Translations under genes and position numbers: made by a program | Notes under the pieces: model-generated | What the model saw: the letters and a program-made list of their open reading frames with translations, nothing else | The model's database searches: none | What the model was told of the DNA's origin: nothing | From: Lepidostoma basale | Taxonomy: Eukaryota > Arthropoda > Insecta > Trichoptera > Lepidostomatidae | Direction: 5' to 3' | Assembly: GCA_022606425.2 (NCBI GenBank) | Contig: JAHDVF020000221.1 | Span: 434,001 to 498,000 of the forward strand | Length of the DNA stretch: 64,000 bases | Shown here: positions 44,701 to 56,700 of the stretch, in pieces | Layout: every line of letters begins with the position of its first letter | Numbering within the stretch: position 1 is the first letter of the stretch

Positions 44701-47700
44701 CTACCGTTGTCAACATTTTCATTTCAAATGCTCGTAGAAAATGGTCCAATGATGTTATTTGGTATAAAACAAATTTATTTGGAGACCCTGAGTAATATTG
44801 GTAATATTAATAATGTTAACAAATTTCCCATTTTTAACATCTTCTAAGAAATTTCAATGAACAATAAAATTTTAATGTATTAGGTGTATAACTTTGCTTC
44901 TGCCGTTTTTTTTCCGAAATTCGAGGCTTTATCGTAACAAACTAGTTATACATTTATGATTCAAAGTATTGTCCATCGCTGACCACTACTTTCTCCCATC
45001 TTTCGGGCAGCATACGAATCCCGCGTTGAAAAAACTGGTCATCTTTTGAAGCGATCCACGAATCGATCCAATTTTTTACTTCTTCATAAGACCGGAAGTG
45101 CTGGTCAGCTAGGCCGTGTGCCATTGATCGAAACAAGTCATAGTCCGAGGGAGCAATGTCTGGAGAATACGGCGGGTGGGGTAGGACTTCCCATTTCAAA
45201 GTTTCCAAGTATGTCTTGACCACTTTCGCAACATGGGGTCGAGCATTGTCATGCTGTAAAATCACTTTATCATGTCTCCGGCCGTTTGTCTTTCAATGCT
45301 CGGCTCAAACGCATTAATTGCGTTCGATAACGATCGCCTGTGATTGTTTCAGTCGGTTTTAACAACTCATAATACACTACGCCGAGCTGGTCCCACCAAA
45401 TACTGAGCATAACCTTGGAACCGTGAATATTCGGTTTGGCCGTCGACGTGGAAGCATGGCCGGGATATCCCCATGATTTTCTGCGCTTGGGATTATCGTA
45501 ATGAACCCATTTCTCGTCCCCAGTCACAATGCGATGCAGAAATCCCTTCCGTCTTTGCCTTGCAAGCAGCTATTCACAAACACACAAACGCCGTTCAACA
45601 TCTCTCGGCTTCAACTCGTACGGCACCCAATTTCCTTGTTTCTGAATCATTCCCATGACTTTCAGGAGTTTTGAAATGGCTGGTTGCGTCACTCCCAATG
45701 ATCCTGCCAATTCTTGTTGCGTTTGACACGAGTCTTGATCAAGTAAAGCCTCCAATTCTGCATCTTCGAAAACCTTCTCTCTTCCACCGCCATGCTGGTC
45801 ATCGGCGTTAAAATCACCGTTCTTGAAGCGTTGAAACCACTCTCGGCACGTTCTTTCACTAATAGCGGCCTCACCATAGGTATTTGAGAGCATTCGATGA
45901 GCCTCAGCCGCAGATTTCTTCATATTAAAGCATAAAATTAAAACCTCCCGCAAATGACGAGAATTTGGCTCGTAAGCTGACATGTTTAATCGGGAATAAC
46001 TTTATGATGCAGACACAAATCGACTAATATTTCGATGGCGTTATGTTTACAAATACTTAAGCTTATTGTATGACATCTATGATCTATTTATTCCAACTAC
46101 CACTTACCGCTACTGCCATCTATTGCAAAACGGCGGAAGCAAAGTTATACACCTAATATTAACATATTGGTAACGGAAAACACATTTTTACACAGCTCTG
46201 ACTCTGCATAAAAGGCTGACGTGAACTGATGAACCTTTCCCCGATGGCTAAACCCCTTCCTACTTACTTAAAACTGAACGATATAGAGTCTGAGCTGGAC
46301 AGGGGCCCGCCGTTTGGGTTCTCCCCTTATCACTGTCCCGGTGAGTGCTCCGCAGTCAACGTGTTAATTATTTCAAATTAAAATTTAAAGAATCACTCTT
46401 TAAACTTTCTAAAATTCTTTATCATTCTTTCCTCATTTATTTGTTCCATGTGTCCAAACCATTTAAATGAGCCATACATTATTTTTTTATTTGCAATGCA
46501 TCCATTTCTTACATTTGCATATGACACTCAAAAACAAAAGAGATGACTGCTTACTTTCAAAAGATCCTGAGGTCTGTACATCGTAAGCCAAAAGTGATCC
46601 AAACAGAATAGGCAGCAGGAGCAAGCATCCCAAGATCCAGAATATACTTCGGGATTTGGTCATCTTTGTTGACATATTCTGAAACAATAAGAAAAATATA
46701 TGAAACCAAAATTCCTTGAAAAATAATCAGTTTCTATAAAACCAGCGAGTTTATGAAATTGTTAATGATGATTCATGAAATAATCAAATGAAAATTTATG
46801 TACTAATTATTCATTTACATCTCTAAGAATGTTTTATGAAATAATAAGTTTTTTTCTACAACAACAACAACAACAACAAACCATCACGCCGTTTCCCCGC
46901 AGGGGTAGGCAGAGAGAATGGACCGCCACACTACTCTATCCTGGCAAACCTCTCTAGCTTCCTCCACATTCATACAACGAGTCATACACGCACGTCGATT
47001 CCTCCGACTTCTAACATGACCAACCTTTAAAATTTGATTAATTTGGTCATGCCATGTTTTCCTCGGTCTGCCTCGACTTCGTACCCCATTTACATCATTA
47101 ACGTATACTTTCTTAACCATTCTTTCTCCATCCATGCGTTCCATATGTCCGAACCAACGCAGCGATCCTTTCATAATTTTGTTCATAATACCTTCTTCCG
47201 CTCTACATTCCTTTCTTATATCAGCATTTGAGATTCTGTCGTATATCGTTCTACCACACATACGTCTTAGGGACCTCATCTCTACCGCATTTATTCTACT
47301 CTCATCCTTCTTCTGCCAGTTCCATGCTTCGCTTCCATACATTAAGGTTGGGACCAGAACTCCATTGTGAACGGCCGTTTTCGCTTTCATTGATAAATTC
47401 TTGTTTCCAATAACTATTTTTAAAGCTCCATTCACTTTGTTACCCGCACCAACCCTTCTTTCGACGTCACTATCCGTTCGGGCATCTGCTGTGAACATGC
47501 TACCTAAATACACAAATTCCCTCACCTGTTCCAAGTTCTCTTCGTTCACACTTATATTACAAACTGTCATTTGCTCTTCCCTTTCGAAAACCATCACCTT
47601 TGACTTTCCGACATTCATCATTAATTCATTTGACTTGCATACCTCATTCATTCTTGACACCAAGACTTGTAATTCGTCCGCACTATCCGCAACGAGAACG

Positions 47701-50700
47701 GCATCGTCCGCGTAAAGCAGACAGTTTACAGACAGATCACTCATCTTAGCACCAGCATTTATACCTTTAAGTTCTTTCATACACTTGTCCATATACAGAT
47801 TGAACAACCATGGAGACATCACGCAGCCCTGCTTAACACCCTTCGTGATATCAAACCAAGGCGTGATGTCTCCATTTACCCTAACACTGGCAGTGCTCCC
47901 TTCGTAGAGAGAAGCAACCGCCCGTATCAGTTTTGTGCTCACTCCGTATTCGGACAAGATTGACCACAGTTTATCTCTGTTCACTCGATCATAGGCTTTT
48001 TGCAAATCGACAAACGCACAGAAAAGCTTACGGTTTTTGGCCATAAACTTCTCCGCAAGCGTTCGAAGTGCAAAAATCTGATCCATACATCCTCTTCCGG
48101 TCATAAAAGCGCCTTGAACATCCCATACTCTTTCAGTCGTCGTCTTTTTTACTCTTTCTATTAAAATTCGGCCGTAGAGTTTACCAACGGCGCTTAACAG
48201 ACTTATTGCCCGGTGATTTCCGCAGTCCATACGAGACCCCTTTCCCTTATATAGAGGCATGATAACAGCCCTCCTCCAGTCGAGCGGCGTATATCCTTCC
48301 TCTAAACACTGGTTAAAGAGTCTGTATAACCACGCTGCAACAACCGGCCCACCGTTTTTAATAAACTCCAAAGCGACACAATCATAACCAACAGCTTTTC
48401 CACCTTTCATACAGTTTACAGATTTTACTATTTCGTTCAAACTTATTTCTGTCATATCTCTTTCGCTATTCGTGCAACTCACATTTGTAACGCTCCTTCT
48501 CATTGAACTCTCAGTCATTTCACTGCCATATACTTTCAGTTTTTTTCTACCAATCTAATATATTCAAGTATCAATTATACGCATAAAAAGTACACATTTA
48601 CTCAAATTTATTAATTATAAATTGGATATTACTTTAGCCCAGTAAATATCGAAAACAAGATTTATTGTTGTTTTTATTTATTTTTATAAATAAGTTACAT
48701 TATATTTTGCACATCTGGCACTTTTTGAGGTTAGAAATATCAATAGTATTAATTTGATTGTGAGAAACTTTCAATATTTTCTCTTTCAGAGGGCTTCGAA
48801 AATTGCTTATTATTTAACCCTTATTTCCCCTTATTATATTATTATATTATTGTTTATTATATACTATTATGTATTCTCTGTGATTTAGAGTTAAACTTTC
48901 ATCCTGTTTGTAAAAAAAATTCATTTAATATAATTTTTTTGTATTGTGTGTCCCATACGGATCACAGCTCGCGGTCAATCATCACACACACACAGTTGGA
49001 TAACCGCCGAGCTACGAAGTGATGGTTTCTCCGACTGTGTCGGAATCATTGATTTTGAGTGTGTGTTTACTTAGGGTGACTCTTATATCATTATTAGTTA
49101 TCAACTGCGCAATTTTTTGGTTTCATTTATAAACAACATTTTCAATGTAATATATTTTTATTTGTTTTCTTAAACTCAAAATGAAACAAAAGAGGTCCGA
49201 TTATTTTTATAAGATAAAATATAAAAAGCATTTTACTCCAAAATACAATTAATTTGATATTTTTTTTGTGTGAAGAGTAAATTTAATTGTTTACAAGAGG
49301 GTTCAGATGTTTCAAATTCTCGCCGGCCTTTAAGGGTTAATATAATACTAGTATGTAAGAGCTGAAAGGGTTGGATATAGGTGCCAAAATGAGCGGAGTG
49401 TCAGTAAGCTATCTCTTGTACGCGGATGACGCTGTCCTACTTGCAGACAACGAGCATGAACTACAAGTCCTAGTGAATAGTATGTATGAGGTATGCATGC
49501 AAAATGATCTGATGATGAATGTGAATAAGTCCAAGGTATTGATTTTTGAAAAAGAAGAATTCATGACAGTCTGCAACATTAGCATGAATGGTGAAAATTT
49601 TGAGCAAGTAGATGAGTTTGTGTATTTGGGTAGTATGTTTACAAAAGATGGGCGAGTGGAGAGGGATATTGAAAGAAGGGTTGGGGCAGGAAACAAAGTG
49701 AATGGTGCACTTAAAGTTGTCATCGCAAACAAAAACCTATCCAAAAAAGCTAAAATGGCAGCGCACAATGGTGTTCTTGTACCGACACTTATGTTGAGGA
49801 AGCGAGAGAAATATGTCAGGAAAGAAAAGTGTGGCAGTCCATTCTTTTTGCCTACCCCTTCGGAAGACAGCGTGATGGATAGTTAGCCAGTTAGTTAGTT
49901 AATATAATACTAAATTGGATGATTCATAAAGCATGAATTAATCATCTCAAGGGCTCTGTAGAAAATGTCCCATTTTATGAACTAGTTAAAAACAAACATA
50001 TTTAGAATGAGGGCTGCACCCGACGCAGTCGATCAACATTTATATGGCAAGGATAATTTAAGGTAGTAGTCTGGTAACTTAAGCCAATTTTCATGTCTTT
50101 TTTGTAAGAAAATAAAAATGAATCGTTTTGGATATTTAGGATGTTTTTATTTACATATTTACATTTACACAAGATACAGAAAAAAAAAATTGAAAAAAAC
50201 TTAATAGTTTATTATTATTATTATTGATTGGCACCTCGAAAAAAAAGCGAGTGGGTGGCCCCGGTGAATTTGGCTCTTGATGTTATCTGAAATCAAAAAT
50301 TCTTAACCGAAAGACATGTCATTCTCGCGGGAACTACTGAGACATTTTTTCACCCCTAACTTTTTATTTTACAACCCCTCCTTTGCTGACTTTTTTTTTC
50401 AAAGTCCGCCATTTTGTTTTTTATCCATGAAATTTAACTTCTGTAGTTCCTACCAGAATGACATGTCTTTAGAATAAGAATTTTCAAGAATTTTTGATTT
50501 CAGATAACATCAAGAGCCAAAATCACCGGGGCCACCCACGTGCTTTTTTTTCGAGGTGCCAACTTCGATTAATAATAATAATAATAATAATAATTTATTA
50601 AATTTTAAAAATTTTTTTTTTTTTGTATCTTTAATATGTAAATGAAAACATCCTAAATATTCAAAACGATTCATTTCTATTTTCCTACAAAAAAACGTCC

Positions 50701-53700
50701 CCCAAAAGACATGAAAATCGGCTTAAGTTACCAGACTAGTACCTTAATATAACCGACAATAATATGTAGATTAAAAAAGAAAGAAAAAAACATTGCTCCT
50801 ACATAGTACTTGTATAATGCAATAATCATTATCTGGGTGTTATAATACTGCTACATTAGCTTTACAATTTGTAAAATATTAGTATAAAGTATTATCATTG
50901 TAAAGGAAAATAATTATTTATGTTCTGGTAACCAACATTTAACCGCCGGTGTTTACTAACACTGATAAGGACTAGAAAGCATTTAACGTACTTGTAATGC
51001 TATTCGTTAAATAATATACAAAATACCATTACTCGTGTTTTTAACTAGAACACAAAAATTGATATCTGCGATTGTGATAAATATAAGTGACTATACACTA
51101 TAAAAATTACTGCACTTATCTTTATATTATTTATTGGTATACTAAATATAACAGTTTAATTAGTAAAAATGCTTTAAAGTTTATAATAATCATTTACACT
51201 GTACACTGTTCTATAAAATCTAAGAACCGCACCCTTAAAAGAAAATGATATAATATCTTCACATTATTACGATGAGTTGGCAGGGACATTTATAACCTCA
51301 TCTGTATTACCTCATTAAAAATTGCATAAGCACGTATAGGAAGTTTTTTGATCATGAAACTGGCAAAAGAAGGATGAAATTAGAATAAATGCAGTAGATA
51401 TGAGATCTCTTAGATCTTAATTCCATGTATGATAGAGGGTCAAATGCAAATATAAGAAGTGGATGCTCGCGAATGAAAGTCTTACAAACAAAATAATGAA
51501 AGGGTCATTAAGATGGTTAGGACACATCGAAAGCATGAATGAAGAAGAAATGATAAAAAGAGGACATGTTAATGATGTGAACGCGGACGATGCCGTTCTC
51601 GTTGCGGATAGTGCGGACGAATTACAAGTCTTGGTGTCGAGAATGTATGAAGTATGCAAGTCAAATGATTTAATGATGAATGTCGGAAAGTCAAAGGTGA
51701 TGGTTTTTGAAACGGAAGAGCAAATGACAGTTTATAACATAAGTGTGAACGAAGAGAATTTGGAGCAGGTGTGTATTTAGGTAGCATGTTCACAGCGGAT
51801 GGCCGAACGGATAGGGTTGGTGCGGGTAACAAATTGAATGGAGCTATAAAAATAGTTATTGAAAACAAGAATTTATCAATGAAAGTGAAAACAGCCGTTC
51901 ACAATGAAGTTCTTGTCCCAACCCTAATGTATGGAAGCGAAGCATGGAACTGGCAGAAGAAGGATGAGAGCAGAATGAATGCAGTAGAGATGAGGTCCCT
52001 AAGACGTATGTGTGGTAGAACGATATACAACAGAATCTCAAATGCTGATATAAGAAAGGAATGTAGAGCGGAAGAAGGTATCATGAACAAAATTATGAAA
52101 GGATCGCTGCGTTGGTTTTGGACATATGGAGCACATGGATGGAGAAAGAATCGTTAAGAAAGTATACATTTATGATGTAAATGGAGTACAGAGATGAGGC
52201 AGACCGAGGAAAACATGGCATGACCAAATTAATCAAATTTTAAAGGTTGGTCATGTTAGAAGTCGGAATAATCGAATGCGTGTATGACTGGCTGTATGAA
52301 TGTGGAGGAAGCTAGAGAGTTGTGCCAGGATAGAGTAGTGTGGCGGTCCATTTTCTCCGCCTTCCCCTGCGGAGAAACGGCGTGATGGTTTGTTGTTGTT
52401 GTATGTAGGAAAGAACAGTGTGGCTGTCCATTTTTTCTGCCTACCCTTTCGGAGAGACGACGTGATGGTTAGGTAGTTTGTTACATTCGCTTGTGATGTG
52501 GCATGAGACATATTGTTGAAATTATCAAGAATATTTATGGTAACATTTACGAAACTCTGCAAATTTAATGCAATCTTTTCTCCACCAAAGTTGAGTACAG
52601 AAAATTTTAATAGAAATATATTGCATGCTGTGAAATTATTTGATAGAATACTGGATACAATCTAATCTATACTGTATTGCGCCGGCTATGACATTCACTT
52701 AAAATCTGAGAGGTTATCAAGTTTATGCAATTTAAACAAATACACACATGTATGTGACGATAAAAACCTTATATCAATAAGCTTTTAAATTTGGTTCAAA
52801 ATGCATCACAAGATCTCTTCTTTCACAGACAAAGATTGAATCAACTTGTAGCATAATTAATTATATTAATTAATTATATTTTAGTAACTAAAACTATCAT
52901 TGTAAGTCTGGAGATAATCATACATTTAGAGTAATATTTCTACCTATAAAATATAACAATAAATGAGAGTTATTATAACTAATTGAGATATTCCATATCA
53001 GAGAATGAACTCTGTGACATAAGTAATGATAGCATGTAGATAAACTAATATTTTAACTTTTCCAAATAACAAGTTAAAATTTTGAATAATTTATAGGAAA
53101 TTAATGTAAAATTAATATATTTTTTGAAAGACTCTAGGCAATGTGGAATTCCATAATGACGAGTTATTATGAATCAAAACACTGTTTCTTCCACTTTTGG
53201 GTTTATTTTTCTCTTCGTTGCGTTTTCATCGTCGGCGAACCATATTAACCCAAACAACTGCAAAACATGTCAAGAAAAATAACGTTGAAACCGGAAAAAA
53301 AAAAACTATTTTAATCAATAAAAAATTAACATGAAAATTGTATAAGATGGTTGTGGTTTATATTTTGAAAAACTTCATTATAAATTATAATGTAAACACA
53401 ATTATTTTGTCAGTTTTAGAGAGATCATTGAAATGAATTAAAATTGGGTTATTAAATTACAATGTTTATGAATATGTATGGTAAGAGATAATAAAGAGTT
53501 GAACCATAGTAAGCGGCCAATTTTATTTTTTCTGGCAACTGTGGAATTATAGTAAAAGCATAATATCAAGCACCTAGATGTAGTATTCAAAATATGTACT
53601 GAATCTTGCATCTGCAAGTATCCGTTACAAGTCCATGCCACTGTTGCCAGTTTAAATCATAGACATGTGAGATCAAAATGCAAATGCTGGAGATATAAAA

Positions 53701-56700
53701 TAGTTTATTTTACTCGTGGCCAATATGAACAGGTGAACTGAACACTTAAATAAATATGTTCCTATACACACATTGTACAAGTTACATTGAGACATTTTTA
53801 TAATGGTGAATCTCAACCAAGAATCAACTTTTCTAATTATAATGATAATGATGCATAAAAAACTTTACACATAATTTTCTTAAAAGGTAAATGTATATTT
53901 ATAAAAAGAAGTCAAATTCAGACCAATTGATCAATCAAGGTACCTCTGTAACGTGATATGCACTTAAAATACAGTTACTTTATAGAACATTACACTAGGA
54001 CATGCCAACAAGTGAAAAGTTTATTATACATTGTTGTTTTAAACACTATTTACTGTGTTAATAAAGGAAAACGTACCTTGGCGTTATTTGAAGATGAATT
54101 ATTCCCGCTACGAACAGTTTGAGCATTTTTACTTTTAGGGCGATTCGATACCATTTTAATTAGTTTCTTAAGTGCGAACTTCTAAAAACTATATTTCTGT
54201 AATAATTCCGTAGAATATCGAAACACTCGAAGGTAGTCGGTTTATTTCTGTAATAATATCATACAAATATTGATCGAAAATATCCTCGATACGCGACACG
54301 AGTACAACGAATAGCACGATGAGTACTGAATTAAAAAGTTAACGAAACGGCGAGGAACACCTATACTAGGTGTTGTCCGTTGGACGATTGGTCCGCGTAG
54401 ATCGCAGTGGAACAGGTAACTAACGTAAGCGGAATAAATTACAGCGAGCCGTTTCAGACGTCCAACTTCGCCCGATAATAAGAATGTAAAGGCAGCCAAA
54501 AATATGAAACGTGTTTCTAGTTCACGACTTTCTAAACATCTTTTTTTCCTGTCCGTGACACATCACTACTCTTGTCAAACATTGATTGTGGGGTCGGCGA
54601 CACGTCTGGGAAACGAGTTTTATAAATGAAAATTGAACATTTTCAAGCAACTAGAGATAATCTAATATACAACTATACCTTTTTCATGGTGAGCGAAGAA
54701 AAGGAAGCAAATATTAATACAAAACGAAGAACGCTAAAACCTACGCCAAAAACGAACTTACAGCGCGCATCTTCCGCGTATTGAAATGTTGTCCGTTTCG
54801 TTGTTCAAAAGACTAAAACCTGACCAAGTTGAACGTATGCGATACACGCGACAATGACCTTTACAACGGAGCAACTTACGGCTATTTTCACGTCACAATT
54901 GAGGACGACTTTGTTTTACATCATATACGCGAATCTTTGACAGAACCAGTCTCATGAATCAATAAAAGTTGCAGAGAAAATAAAAACGGAATGTTTATAT
55001 TTTTTATTGGTGATAAGCGAAATTAAAATAAATGTTAATTTTAAATCGTCAAATATTTCCGAGGGTCGATCGCTGGGTCTTTTTTTGAGTTATACAAAGG
55101 ATAAATAAAAATAAAGATGTATTATTTTCACTGTCCAAATATACATGCCGATTACGAATCCACGTTAATTTTAAATCGTCAAATATTTCCGAGGGTCGAT
55201 CGCTGGGTCTTTTTTTGAGTTATACAAAGGATAAATAAAAATAAAGATGTCTTATTTTCACTGTCCAAATATACATGCCGATTACGAATCCACTGTAACT
55301 TGAAAAAAAAAGGACAATAATTGTTCAGAAAACTTAAAGATACATATTTTAAACAAGGGCACCATACTTTTTTCAAGTCGTTACTACTAATGTTAAAATT
55401 CTGCTACTTTTTATCAGGTTTATTATTGTATATCTCTTATTATTTACCAGAAATAGTAGCAAAAAAAAACCTAACGAATAAAAATAAAATGGTTAAAATG
55501 ATTTATTGAAACGCGGGTACATCATCTATAAAATGTTTTGTTGTTTCTTCGTGTGATAATAGCATCTTAAAAATACATTATTGTTACCCAGCGTAATGTC
55601 ATATAAAAAGAAACACATACTCAAGGTGAGGCTGAAAGTACATGACTGATGAAATGGAATAGGAATTGATGAATCAACAAAGTGTAACCAGGAATTACTT
55701 AGAGCAAAAAGGGAGAGGAATTCAGGAAGGAATGGGGCCTTAATTACTTACCCATTTTACAGTGGATACAAAGTTTTAATATCTTCCAACTCCAGTCTCT
55801 TCCAGTGTAGGTGCGCCTTAAGATTAAATTATACATTCATATAGCCTGCTGAGAACAATAGTTAGCGAACTCCAAAATCATCAAAAATGTGTTAAGCACG
55901 TAAGAGTTTGTAAATGGCGTCTGTTTATCGTGAAGGAGCGGCAAAACTCTAATTTAATTTGTTCCCATTAGAAGAAAATATTGTAAAACTATTTAAGTTG
56001 TTTTTTTTTATTATTGGTTATCTGCTAAGTTTATAATTATATTGTTACTAATTTCAAATAAAAATTGAAAATCTATCTGTGTTTTTAAACGAAAAATGAT
56101 CTGTATTTTTATATACCTATTTAATTATAACTTTTCAAAAATTTATCTGTGCTTCCATAGACTGAAGTCATTGTGTGTAATATGAAAAATGATTACAAAA
56201 GTTAAGAAAAATAATAACGGGTTGATCTATGAATTTGAGTCTGGCTTTAGATAAAAGAAAATAATAAAATACAAGAAAGAAAAAATAAATATTGTGTACT
56301 ATCCAAAAAGCTAAATTAAAAATTTTGCAAAACTTGTAACGCTATTATTTCAAAACATCGTTTTTGTAATTTGGTCACTATTGTTTTCACCAAGCGATAA
56401 AGGTATAACTTAAAATGCATCGTATTAAAAATGTGAAAATTATAAAGTATACCATTCATCTCGGTGAAATTATTACCGACCTCTTTTTCTCCTCAAATAG
56501 TTAATAGAAAAAAATATTGTAACAAAAATATCAAACCTGAATTGCTTTTAAGGAAACACTGATTCCTTCATCATCTTTATTAGATTTTTGCAAATTTTCA
56601 TAAGCTGTTTTAAAATGTGAAACAGAATTGAAAATCTGCTTCTTGTGCAGAGTAGGATAAATAGTGGACCAATTGCTTTCTGAAAAGAGGATTACTTTTT

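Noticed and set aside
53438..53641. 67-codon minus ORF as a middle exon of the nested small gene
   Set aside because: No convincing flanking acceptor and donor in the right phase, and composition does not match the flanking exons.
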